Part shown: positions 1 through 6,851 of the stretch, one piece after another
How positions within the stretch are numbered: position 1 is the first letter of the stretch
How the letters are laid out: each line of letters starts with the position of its first letter
NCBI GenBank assembly: GCA_963580245.1
Contig: CAUZJO010000063.1
Span: 1-26,841 of the forward strand
DNA from: CAUZJO01 sp963580245
Lineage (GTDB): Bacteria > Sumerlaeota > Sumerlaeia > MVZB01
Reading direction: 5' to 3'
Length of the DNA stretch: 26,841 nt
The notes under the pieces: model-generated
The model's database searches: none
What the model saw: the letters and a program-made list of their open reading frames with translations, nothing else
Told to the model about the DNA's origin: nothing
Made by a program: the position numbers and the translations under genes

Positions 1-260
1 GTGTTGAGTTCGTTCTCGGTGTAGTAAAGCGTGTCGTGATCGTGGACTACCGTCGCGAAATCCGCGGAATCCGCTCCGTCGAGCGTATCGGCGTCTAATC
101 CGCTATCGACCCCGTCGTTGGCTAGCACCGTGGGCAAGATATCGCCGATCCGCGCGATGCTGACCGAGATACGCGCGTCATCCAGCACGCCGGAGCTCAG
201 GTTGGCGGCGTCATGGTCGTGCGACGCGGTCGCGAAGTCCGCTGAGTCCATCCCGTCGAG
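1..260 (-). pseudogene. Fragment of LDG/HDHD-repeat extracellular protein
   Basis: Reading the minus strand from 260 to 1 gives an open frame without a start codon that runs off the window edge. It shows two copies of a motif of the form LDGxDSADFA followed by HDHD, spaced 59 residues apart (leucine codons at 258-260 and 81-83). The second copy continues into LYYTENELN. This LDG...HDHD...YYT pattern is known from large secreted repeat proteins of Planctomycetota and related phyla and resembles collar or stalk segments of tail-fibre-like proteins; its function is not established. The frame meets a stop at about 276-278, and the sequence beyond 261 belongs to a transposase in another frame, so the 5' part of the gene is lost. 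The C-terminal part lies outside the window. Confidence 0.6.
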
Positions 261-851
261 AATGGGAAATATGGGTCAAAGACTTCGGCGGCCTGGGCCG
301 GGAGCATTTGCGTGGCCAGCCACGCCAGTTTCTCACTCATGTCGGGCGAAGTCTGGCTGTGTGGTTCAAGTCCCAAGGCGTGATCGGTGGGGGCGAACCA
401 GACTTTGCAACGTGGGCATTGGCCATAGGCGCGGCGCAGGGTGACCGGCCCCCATTGGTTCTGGATCGTGCGTTCGGGCATCTGGACCTGGCGCAGTTTG
501 GCGTCGCAGACGGGGCAATGGGGCGAGGCGGCGTCAGCTTGGGCCTGAAGGGTTTCGCGTGCGGCCTGACGCAACAGTTGCCAGCTGTTTTGGGCCAACT
601 GACGTTCGATCTGGCCGGCCAGGGCCGGTTGTTTTTTCAGGGCATTGGTTTGACGGCGAAATTGACGCCAAGCCTTCTCCAAGGTTTGGAGGGCGGGTTG
701 GGGAACGGGAGCAGCAACAGCGACAGACATCGGACGACCTTCTTGCCAAAAATTCAATTCTGCCACCGCATTTTCTATCAACCGCATCCCCCACGCATCA
801 CAAAACTGAATTGCACTCGACCAAAAGGCAATAATCCTTTACTCACTTCCG
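261..851 (-). mobile_element. ISKra4-like insertion sequence remnant
   Basis: This block holds the promoter-proximal part of an ISKra4-like transposase gene on the minus strand plus about 120 nt upstream of it. The distal end of the element is missing: the transposase frame breaks abruptly at about 261-275, where the LDG-repeat coding sequence begins. I could not identify terminal inverted repeats or a target duplication, so both borders are estimates. The right border is placed just before the metallopeptidase-like reading frame. The structure fits an insertion followed by a deletion, or recombination between two elements. Confidence 0.45.
262..730 (-). pseudogene. Truncated ISKra4-family transposase, N-terminal part
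   Basis: The likely start is the ATG at 730-728, preceded by an AGAAGG ribosome-binding site about 8 nt upstream; an in-frame start further upstream lacks one. About 150 residues survive. They show a helical N-terminus, then a zinc-finger-like CPVC at residues 72-75 and CPRC at 105-108 flanking the segment GPVTLRRAY, then LGLEPHSQTSPDMSEKLAWLA. This arrangement is what I know from the N-terminus of ISKra4-family transposases. The catalytic DDE core should follow but is absent: after FDPYF the frame enters foreign sequence and ends without transposase similarity. The product cannot be active. Confidence 0.6.
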
Positions 852-1162
852 GTGTCGTGGAATTGTAAAGCTGGATGTAACGTTGTACGGTCAGTACGGC
901 GTTACTACGCACAAATCGAGGAACTCGGCGACAAACAGGTCAAGACCACTTGGCCCGAAGACCCCCCCTGCGGCTCCTCTGGTTCTACATCTGGGTGTTC
1001 GCGCATGAACTTGGGCATCATCATCAGAGACAGTATCGCTTCCGGAAACGCGTACCCGATCGGTTTCGCGAGGAGCTTGTAGCTGATCTGCACAGTGACC
1101 GGTTCTTCAAAAATATAGTCCGGAACTTCAGAGCGAAACGCAGGGAAGGCGAAACTGATTAA
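852..1162 (+). pseudogene. Frameshifted HExxH metallopeptidase-like fragment
   Basis: Two plus-strand frames join into one plausible protein if a single C is restored in the seven-C run at 962-968. The first frame, from about 852, reads YYAQIEELGDKQVKTTWPED. The second reads PLRLLWFYIWVFAHELGHHH, then a basic stretch, then EELVADLHSDRFF, ending at TAA 1160-1162. HELGH is the zinc-binding and catalytic motif of gluzincin-type peptidases, and the Glu in EELVADLHSD lies where a third ligand could sit. A hydrophobic run precedes the motif, as is common in this fold. The 5' end borders the IS remnant, so the gene may also be truncated there. A minus-strand frame over 905-1189 is the competing reading; I judge it a shadow. 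The exact family is not recognised. Confidence 0.45.
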
Positions 1163-1255
1163 CATGGCGTCGCGTCGGACGATCGGCAACGCCGGTCGGG
1201 GGCGATCTTAACCGTTGGCTTGAGCGACGCGTGGGAGTAAGACACGTTGGCGCTT

Positions 1256-1271
1256 GGGAGAGCCGTCTCCC
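1256..1271 (+). promoter_or_regulatory. Small hairpin in the crcB leader
   Basis: GGGAG at 1256-1260 and CTCCC at 1267-1271 are perfectly complementary around the loop AGCCGT. The dyad sits 18 nt upstream of the crcB ribosome-binding site. It may be a simple leader structure; I could not match the 1163-1300 leader to the fluoride riboswitch consensus. Confidence 0.25.
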
Positions 1272-1300
1272 TCGCTTCGATCCCCACACAGGAGGTTGTC

Positions 1301-1681
1301 ATGGTCCAGGTTCTCATGGTCGGAATCGGCGGTTTCATTGGGGCGATCCTGCGTTACGGTGTATCCGGGCTTGTCCATCGCAACGTCAGCGGATCATTTC
1401 CGCTTGGGACACTGGTGGTGAATATATTGGGCTGCCTGGTGATCGGCGCCGTCATGTATCTGGTCGAATACCGCCAATTCTTTACGCCTAACGTGCGTCT
1501 GTTCCTGACGATTGGCATCTTGGGCTCATTGACGACTTTCTCCACGTTCGGCTATGAAACATTCGCATTGCTCAGGGAGAACGAAATCCATCTCGCCCTC
1601 GCCAATGTTGCCCTCAACGTCATCGTGAGCCTCGCCGCCGTCATCGCGGGATGGGTCGCCGCCAAATCACTCGGAATTTGA
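1301..1681 (+). CDS. crcB: Fluoride-specific ion channel CrcB/Fluc
   Basis: This 126-residue membrane protein matches the Fluc/CrcB family in length and motifs. Family members form dual-topology dimers in the inner membrane that export fluoride. Visible signatures are GGFIGAILRY near residues 9-18, GTLVVNILG in the second membrane segment, and GSLTTFSTFGYET in the third, which contains the TTFSTF stretch tied to the ion pathway. Four hydrophobic segments are apparent. The ATG at 1301 is chosen because AGGAGG lies at 1290-1295; an in-frame upstream start has no such site. The DUF190 gene follows after 11 nt, with its ribosome-binding site overlapping the crcB stop, so the two are almost surely co-transcribed and translationally coupled. 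Confidence 0.95.
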   Translation: MVQVLMVGIGGFIGAILRYGVSGLVHRNVSGSFPLGTLVVNILGCLVIGAVMYLVEYRQFFTPNVRLFLTIGILGSLTTFSTFGYETFALLRENEIHLALANVALNVIVSLAAVIAGWVAAKSLGI

Positions 1682-1692
1682 AGGAGGACGTC

Positions 1693-2058
1693 ATGAAGAT
1701 AGAAGGCGAAGGGCAACTGCTTCGAATCTTTATCGGGGAGAGCGACCGCTGGGACGGCAAACCGCTCCATGAGGCCATCGTCCGCGCCGCTCGCGAGCAG
1801 GGCCTCGCCGGGGCCACGGTGCTGCGCGGACTGGAAGGGTTCGGTGCCCACAGTCGGACCCACACGGTGAAGATCCTCCGTCTTAGCGAAGACCTGCCCC
1901 TCGTGATCGAGATCGTCGACACGCCCCAGCGGATTCAGGACTTCCTGCCGAGTTTGGACAAGATGGTCGGTGAAGGAATGATCACCCTCGAGAAGGTCCA
2001 CATCATCGCCTACCGATCCAATCCCGAGGCGGGGAAGAAGTCGACCGGCGATGAATAG
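1693..2058 (+). CDS. DUF190 family protein (crcB partner)
   Basis: This is a 121-residue soluble protein of the DUF190 family (Pfam PF02641), which has a ferredoxin-like fold related to PII signalling proteins. Typical features are the opening GQLLRIFIGESDRWDGKPLHEAIVRAA (quoted here only as key pieces: RIFIGE, then GKPLHEAIV), GLAGATVLRGLEGFG, and LPLVIEIVDTPQRI near the middle. The family is often encoded beside crcB, as here, and a role in fluoride handling or in regulating the channel is an inference from that linkage. The ATG at 1693 follows AAGGAGG at 1681-1687, which overlaps the crcB stop codon. The C-terminal tail is short and charged. Confidence 0.9.
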   Translation: MKIEGEGQLLRIFIGESDRWDGKPLHEAIVRAAREQGLAGATVLRGLEGFGAHSRTHTVKILRLSEDLPLVIEIVDTPQRIQDFLPSLDKMVGEGMITLEKVHIIAYRSNPEAGKKSTGDE

Positions 2059-2082
2059 GACTCCGGATCGCCGATGAAAATT

Positions 2083-2242
2083 CAGTCCCGGCAGGGACGA
2101 TTGCTTTCAGCCCGCCGTGCCTCCTTCGCCATAGCAGACTTGGCTGCGGCGGCTGAAAGCTTTAGCGAAGGCGGGAAATCTAACCGATAACGAATTTGAG
2201 TCCCGTAGGGACGATTGCAAACCGTATTCTTAGAGGTTCCCT
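2083..2242. repeat. Dispersed palindromic repeat, copy 1 (long form)
   Basis: This 160-nt block matches 9890-10004. Shared parts are a 5' unit (AGTCCCGGCAGGGACGATTGC here, 2084-2104), a CCCGCC...GCGGG stem, the run AACCGATAACGAATT, a 3' unit AGTCCCGTAGGGACGATTGC (2199-2218), and a TTAGAGGTTCCCT end. The 5' and 3' units are near-identical direct repeats, and each is itself a GTCCC/GGGAC dyad. Copy 1 is 45 nt longer than copy 2 because the central stem carries an additional dyad (CCTTCGC...GCGAAGG). It lies directly downstream of the DUF190 gene and may act as its transcription end. Confidence 0.8.
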
Positions 2243-2306
2243 GGGGTCGGCTTGACGCAGTCCGGGCAGCGGTCCGCGGCTAAGGGGCTTGGCGATTGGT
2301 TCGGTC

Positions 2307-2774
2307 CTATTGCACGAGACAAACCGCGCCCGAGGCCGCCGCGTTCTCTTCGGCCTTCACCATCTGAAAGCCGCCGTCATACCCCTCGGACTTATACGTC
2401 CCCGTGAATTCGCTTCCGTTCACCTCGCCCCGCCAGTGATACACGCCGCCGTTTTCGGGGCCCAAGTCAACCGTGTCCTCGAACACGACCCGGTCGCCGA
2501 TCTGCCGGCCCTGCAAGTCAAATGTGAACGACGCGGGCCGGCCGCATTCGGCGTCGAACGTGGCCTTCCACTGACCCGTCCCGGTCTGTAGACATGTGCA
2601 CCGTAGCGTTCGGCCCTCTCCGGGGTGATTCATCTCCTTCCAGGTCCCGACCCACAGGCCGGTGACCGGTGACCGGGTCGCGGGGCTGTCGACCCACGCT
2701 TCCGGGGCGCGCGCGCAGCCGATAAGCGCGCCCAGCATCCCAATCATTCCAAATCCGTAAAGGATGGTTCGCAT
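2307..2774 (-). CDS. Small putative lipoprotein
   Basis: This encodes 155 residues beginning with a lipoprotein signal: MRT, a hydrophobic core, then LIGC with the lipidated cysteine at residue 20. The mature part contains GLWVGTWKEMNHPGEG, a CTC pair, a segment with alternating strands (WKATFDAECGRPASFTFDLQG) and GEVNGSEFTGTYKSEGYDGGF. This suggests a small beta-barrel or lipocalin-like fold. I do not recognise a named family. The ATG at 2774-2772 has AGGAG about 8 nt upstream. It stands alone on the minus strand between two repeat-rich spacers, so there is no operon context. Expected location is the periplasmic face of a membrane. Confidence 0.75.
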   Translation of the reverse strand: MRTILYGFGMIGMLGALIGCARAPEAWVDSPATRSPVTGLWVGTWKEMNHPGEGRTLRCTCLQTGTGQWKATFDAECGRPASFTFDLQGRQIGDRVVFEDTVDLGPENGGVYHWRGEVNGSEFTGTYKSEGYDGGFQMVKAEENAAASGAVCLVQ

Positions 2775-2894
2775 GTTTCTTCTCCTGATTCCTCAGAGGC
2801 GTTTCATACCAGGCCAACGGTATTCATCTCGCACAACATTGTGCCATCACCGCCGAAGCAGGCAAGCGTATTTTCCGCGGGGGGCCAGGCCGGG

Positions 2895-2922
2895 GTGCAT
2901 CGCACGGAGCCGTGCGATGCAC
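2895..2922. repeat. Perfect 28-bp palindrome
   Basis: Two 13-nt arms (2895-2907 and 2910-2922) starting GTGCATCGCACGG are exact reverse complements around a 2-nt centre. The element sits 120 nt upstream of the minus-strand lipoprotein gene and just before the dyad cluster. Its form is that of a REP-type repeat unit. Confidence 0.8.
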
Positions 2923-2950
2923 TCGCGGGATGGTGGCACAAGTCAGTTCT

Positions 2951-3148
2951 CTGGCTCCCTGAAGGGGAACAATTTGAATAGCCAGGGGTGTCAACCCCTG
3001 GACATGGGGGTCCCAAGACGTCACGACCCTGGAGGGGTCGAACAGGCCGCGTCACGTTATGTTCAACCCTTTCAGGGTTGTGGCCTTTTTGGGGCCGCGC
3101 ACCGTGGGTTGACACCCACGGCTACTCACATTCGACCCCTGCGGGGTC
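2951..3148. repeat. Cluster of six short dyads (REP/BIME-like)
   Basis: Six dyads lie about 30-40 nt apart and fall into two classes. Short class: CCCTGAAGGGG near 2957-2967, CGACCC/GGGTCG at 3024-3040, CAACCCT/AGGGTTG at 3064-3080, and GACCCC/GGGGTC at 3134-3148. Longer class, with stems around a GTTGACA/TGTCAAC-like loop: CCAGGGG/CCCCTGG at 2982-3001 and CCGTGGGT/ACCCACGG at 3102-3121. The order is short, long, short, short, long, short. There are no equal spacers of CRISPR type. The arrangement resembles composite REP clusters of the kind seen in intergenic DNA of planctomycete-like genomes. Confidence 0.75.
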
Positions 3149-3486
3149 CAGGATGAGGACGGAATTGATTTGTGCACCCGCCAGGCAGGATGCTGTTCCG
3201 CTTCGATTCCCGGAACCATCTCCCCCATCCGACGGCCTCGGTTCGCAACTGCCTTCGGCGAAGTCGGCACCCATCGCCCCGGCGATTGCCCAAGCCGGGG
3301 CTCCTCCGCCATAGCCTTTGAAACAGAGGGATTGTCCCCTGTTTCTCGTCCTCGTTTAGACGTTTGAATGGAAGGATTCGAAGGTGAAAATCGAGCCCAG
3401 CGGAACACCCGCCGGGGACAATGTTCGATCTCGCAATGCCGGGACCTCCGAGGAACCGATCGAAAAGCTCCCGGACCGTCGCGGGT
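3149..3486. other. Gene-free spacer with hairpins
   Basis: No convincing gene is visible. Two hairpins stand out: CCCCGGC/GCCGGGG at 3277-3283 and 3294-3300, and a near-perfect GAAACAG...CTGTTTC dyad at 3320-3345. Open frames across this stretch have the composition of shadow or repeat DNA. It lies just beyond the stop of the 184-residue hypothetical gene on the minus strand, so the hairpins could end its transcript. Confidence 0.5.
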
Positions 3487-4041
3487 TTAGTCTTCCAACG
3501 CCGATTGTACACGGTCGGCTTCGCGGCGCAGCGTTTGGCGCCGATCTCTGCCCCACCGTTTGTTTTTGTTGATCGTCTCGACGCTGGCCCGGGGGTCCAC
3601 TCCCGATCGTCGTTCTCTCTCCGACCGCCGTTCCGGCTCGATATAGTTATGCTGGGCGTCGAATAGGGGTTTTTCGGGTTCGGCGACCGCCGTGGCCTGG
3701 GCCGGATCGCTCTGCTCCGGGGCTTCGGCGCCGTCTTTCGTGTTCGGTGTTTCCGCGGGGTCCCGACTCCCCGCCGCTTCCTGTTTAAGTCGCTTAATAA
3801 AGGCCATCGGCCCCCGTTCGCTCAGGTAGCGTGACAGCATGTCCAACTGCTGATCGAAATGGGGGGTGGCCGGTAGGCCGAGCCGCTCGATCAGACGCAT
3901 CATCCCATGAGGCTGGCAGGCGGCCCGCTTAATCAGCTTGCAGGGTTTGTCCCCGTAACGGGCAAACCGCTCGATCACGCTTTCGAGCACTTTTTGTTTT
4001 TGTTTAAGCAGATGGTCCGCGAGCGATTGAGGCCGCTGCAT
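3487..4041 (-). CDS. Hypothetical protein with RRS/RR-rich C-terminus
   Basis: This encodes 184 residues from the ATG at 4041-4039, preceded by AGGA about 9 nt upstream. An in-frame extension to 4329 is possible but its sequence looks non-coding. The N-terminal half (about 1-90) is helical and includes LADHLLKQKQKVLESVIERF and a central MMRLIERLGLP. A Pro/Ala/Glu-rich linker follows (about 95-130). The C-terminus carries the basic motif PERRSERERRSGVDPR and then RWGRDRRQTLRREADR, a double RRS/DRR pattern that occurs in many uncharacterised bacterial proteins. No catalytic motif, signal peptide or membrane segment is seen. It lies downstream of the mlaE-like gene on the same strand after 262 nt. 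I do not assign a function. Confidence 0.6.
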   Translation of the reverse strand: MQRPQSLADHLLKQKQKVLESVIERFARYGDKPCKLIKRAACQPHGMMRLIERLGLPATPHFDQQLDMLSRYLSERGPMAFIKRLKQEAAGSRDPAETPNTKDGAEAPEQSDPAQATAVAEPEKPLFDAQHNYIEPERRSERERRSGVDPRASVETINKNKRWGRDRRQTLRREADRVQSALED

Positions 4042-4303
4042 GGGTGGGTTCCTATGGAGAAGGTCAATCCTTGGCGCTAGGGTTTTCTCGTGGCTTTGGC
4101 CCGGCGCCGGTTCCAGAATACAGGTCCGTCCGACCGGCTTCATGGGCCTGCCGGGGTATAGTATCTCACTGAACCTATCGGCGGTCCGGCAACGTCTCTT
4201 GAGAGATTTACGCGCTTCGACACCAGGAAATTCACATGGGTTGCGGCGGCTTCGGGGCGCATCGGGGACTTTGATGGATCCGCGACCCCGACGAACCGGC
4301 CGC

Positions 4304-5116
4304 TCATCCCGCATGGCTCGTGAACACAACCTCCATGAAGTAGAGCGTCCAGCTTGAGAGGAAGAATTCGAGCAGGATGATCGACATGAGGGTGAAAACC
4401 ACCGCCCGGGTGGTCGCGCGGCCGACTCCCTCGGCCCCCCCTTCGGCGTTGTAGCCGAAATAGCAGCCGCAAACGCCCATCGCCGTGCCGTAGAAGAACG
4501 TCTTGAACAGACCGCTGAGGACGTCCCCCAACGTCAGGTAATTCTCGGTGATCGACCAATAGTAACCGGCCGGGATATCCAGCCCGAAAGCTCCCATGAA
4601 CATTCCGCCCAGCAGCCCGATCACGTCGGCGTAGAGCGTCATGACCGGTAGCATCAACACCGCCGCCACCACCCGCGGGACGACCAGGTAGTTGCGCGGG
4701 TCCACGTCGAGAACGTGCATGGCGTCAATTTGTTCGGTCACTCGCATCGTGCCCAGTTCGGCGGCGATCGAGGCGGCCATCCGCGCCCCGACCACCAGGG
4801 CCGTGAAAATCGGGATCATGATGCGCGTCAGCGCCTTGGCCGCCCCGGCCGCGGCGTAATGCTTGGCGCCGAACATCTTCAGCTCGTAGCCCGTCTGCAG
4901 GACGATCACCATCCCGACAAACAAAGCCGTGAGCAAGGCCAGCGGCATGGCGGTGACGCCCAATCGGTAGCACTGGGTGCTGACCTGGCGCGGTCGAAAC
5001 GGAGGCCGTACGCAGCCCACCAGCGTCGCCGCCGTGAAGCCGACAAAATTGCCCAGCCGACCCACGACCCGCATCAGATTAAGTGAGCTCCAGGTGATCG
5101 CCTCGATCAGTGCCAT
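4304..5116 (-). CDS. mlaE: MlaE-family ABC transporter permease
   Basis: This 270-residue membrane protein belongs to the MlaE/YrbE permease family (Pfam PF02405), the inner-membrane part of phospholipid transporters that move lipids between inner and outer membranes. Hallmarks are the amphipathic N-terminus, several membrane helices, GARMAASIAAELGTMRVTEQIDAM (key residues GAR...ELGTM...EQIDA) near residues 120-143, and the C-terminal CGCYFGYNAEGGAEGVGRAT followed by a final helix. The chosen ATG at 5116-5114 gives the usual family length and has GGAAG upstream. The usual partners MlaF (ATPase) and MlaD (MCE protein) are not in the window, so this copy is separated from them or pairs with genes elsewhere. 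Its presence supports a diderm envelope. Confidence 0.9.
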   Translation of the reverse strand: MALIEAITWSSLNLMRVVGRLGNFVGFTAATLVGCVRPPFRPRQVSTQCYRLGVTAMPLALLTALFVGMVIVLQTGYELKMFGAKHYAAAGAAKALTRIMIPIFTALVVGARMAASIAAELGTMRVTEQIDAMHVLDVDPRNYLVVPRVVAAVLMLPVMTLYADVIGLLGGMFMGAFGLDIPAGYYWSITENYLTLGDVLSGLFKTFFYGTAMGVCGCYFGYNAEGGAEGVGRATTRAVVFTLMSIILLEFFLSSWTLYFMEVVFTSHAG

Positions 5117-5379
5117 CGGTCGTTCACTTCCCGTGCGCGCCAGGGTCCCGAACTCGCCCAGTCCGGCCGGAGCATCGGCCTCACGAGTGATCGCGGTGAA
5201 TCTGCTGGATTTCGCCGACGATCCGCGTGATCCTGCTGACCTGCTCCAGCAAATCACGAATTAGCACAATGGGAAAGCACCCCGCCCCACTGCCTCGGCA
5301 AAACGTACTCTCCCCCATTGGCCCTGGTTTCGAAATCCCTCGGCCACTTTCGGGTAAACTCATGCCATGGTCGCCAGAT

Positions 5380-6654
5380 TCATGTGGCCGCGGGGTGAAG
5401 GTCGGCGGCGCGCTCGGCCGCTCCCGCGAGCAGCCGGCCCCAGATCGTCGCCGCCAACGCGCGCTTGTCTTGGACGGGCAGCTCCACCTGCTCCCCATCG
5501 CGCCAGATCAGCGTGACCTGGTTGCGAAGGGCCTCGAAACCGACGCCGGGCCGGCCGATCGGATTGGCGCAGATCGCGTCCAGATGTTTTTCCTCCAGTT
5601 TCCCCCTGGCCGCGGCCAGCAGGTTTTCGCTCTCGGCCGCGAAGCCCACCAGCAACTGGCCGGGCCGCCGGTTCTCGCCCCCCCAGCGGGCGATATCGGG
5701 CGTGCGGCGCAGCCGGAGCGTCAGCGTTTGGCCCCCTTTGATTTTCCGGTCCGCCGGCTCGGTGCTTTCGTAGTTGGCCACGGCCGCCGTGAAGATCGCG
5801 ATATCCACCCGCGGCCAGACCTTCTGAACGGCCTCGAGCATCTCCCGCGTACCGCCAACGGGCACCGATTCAACCTCCTCGGGGACCGGCACGCTGAGCG
5901 GGCCATGGACCAAAACAACCCGCGCCCCAAGCACCCGAGCCTCGGCGGCCAGATCCGTCCCCATGCGCCCGGTCGAGCGGTTGCTGATGAACCGGATTGG
6001 GTCGAGCGCCTCTCGGGTGGGACCGGCGGTAACCAATACGCATTTGCCGTCGAGTGGAGCCGACGGGTTGACTTCATCAGTCCCCGCCTCAGGTTCATTG
6101 ATGCCGGGCGCCAGTCCCTCGGCCACGGTTTGTAGGATCGCTTCGGGTTCGGCCATCCGTCCCGCGCCGACTTCTCCACAGGCCAACGGTCCATCCCCCG
6201 GTTCAATCACCCGCACGCCACGCTCGGCGAGCGAGCACAGGTTTGCCCGGGTGGCCGGGTGCTCATACATCGTCGTATTCATCGCGGGGGCGATCCACAT
6301 CGGACCGGGGTAGGCCAGGGCCAGTGTCGAGGCCGGGTCATCGGCCAGGCCGTGGGCCATCTTGGCGATCAAATTGGCCGTGGCGGGGGCGACAACCACG
6401 CCGTCGGCCCATCGCGCCCAACTGATGTGCTCCATCTCCCACGCGCTCGGCGTATCGAAGATGTCCTGATAGATCGGGTGGCCGCACAAGGCCTCGAACG
6501 TCAATGGCTGGACGAATCGTCGGGCCGCCTCGGTCAGCACCACGCGGACCGCCGCCCCGGCCTTGCCCAGGCGGCTGACCAGGTCCGCCGCCTTATAAGC
6601 CGCGATCCCGCCCGAGACGACGACGACGATCTTTTTCCCCTGCAAACTATCCAT
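5380..6654 (-). CDS. coaBC: Bifunctional CoaBC (PPC synthetase/decarboxylase)
   Basis: This 424-residue protein performs two steps of coenzyme A synthesis: it couples 4'-phosphopantothenate to cysteine using CTP (CoaB), then decarboxylates the product with FMN (CoaC). The N-terminal CoaC domain (about 1-180) shows SGGIAAYKA, the catalytic His in MEHISWARW, PAMNTTMYEHP, and the Cys in CGEVGAGRMAEP. The CoaB domain (about 205-405) shows VTAGPTREALDPIRFISNRS with the key Asn, FTAAVANY, the Lys in KIKGG, and VGFAAES. The ATG at 6654-6652 is preferred because GGAG lies 8 nt upstream; a TTG at 6669 is the alternative. The gene is divergent from aroKB and about 260 nt upstream of the mlaE-like gene on the same strand. 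Confidence 0.96.
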   Translation of the reverse strand: MDSLQGKKIVVVVSGGIAAYKAADLVSRLGKAGAAVRVVLTEAARRFVQPLTFEALCGHPIYQDIFDTPSAWEMEHISWARWADGVVVAPATANLIAKMAHGLADDPASTLALAYPGPMWIAPAMNTTMYEHPATRANLCSLAERGVRVIEPGDGPLACGEVGAGRMAEPEAILQTVAEGLAPGINEPEAGTDEVNPSAPLDGKCVLVTAGPTREALDPIRFISNRSTGRMGTDLAAEARVLGARVVLVHGPLSVPVPEEVESVPVGGTREMLEAVQKVWPRVDIAIFTAAVANYESTEPADRKIKGGQTLTLRLRRTPDIARWGGENRRPGQLLVGFAAESENLLAAARGKLEEKHLDAICANPIGRPGVGFEALRNQVTLIWRDGEQVELPVQDKRALAATIWGRLLAGAAERAADLHPAAT

Positions 6655-6800
6655 ACCGCCGTTCTCCAACGTGGTTTCCCTCTCACCAATATCCTTTCAT
6701 ACGGCCAACGGCGCAAGTGCGAAACCGATTTTGAGACCCATAAGTTCCATCGGGTCAACCAAAGCACGCTCCCGAATTGGATTTACTTCAAGCGGTGATC

Positions 6801-6831
6801 TTGACATTTTGTCGATAGCGGAGCGTATTCG
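6801..6831 (+). promoter_or_regulatory. Possible sigma70 promoter for aroKB
   Basis: A perfect TTGACA lies at 6801-6806. The best -10 match, TATTCG at 6826-6831, leaves a 19-nt spacer, which is long. The start codon of aroKB is 21 nt further on. The -35 is strong but the -10 is weak, so this is tentative. Confidence 0.35.
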
Positions 6832-6851
6832 ATGTTAAAGCTCATATCCGG

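Noticed and set aside
905..1189. Minus-strand protein of 94 residues opposite the HELGHH fragment
   Set aside because: It is open but shows no motif, and the plus-strand frames give a recognisable zinc-peptidase pattern over the same bases.
1163..1300. Fluoride riboswitch upstream of crcB
   Set aside because: The location is right, but I could not find the conserved GGCGATGG-type 5' stem together with the GATG-CTCC 3' segment. Only a small hairpin is seen. A covariance-model search for the crcB motif would decide.
2951..3148. CRISPR array
   Set aside because: The dyads are of two kinds, differ in sequence and are not separated by equal unique spacers; no cas genes are near.
3126..3512. Minus-strand 128-residue open frame
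   Set aside because: It runs through dyad repeats and hairpins, has no convincing start signal, and shows no protein-like pattern.
5181..5265. Small minus-strand peptide ending IRDLLEQVSRITRIVGEIQQ...
   Set aside because: About 27 residues from a GTG look helical, but there is no clear ribosome-binding site and no way to support it from the sequence alone.
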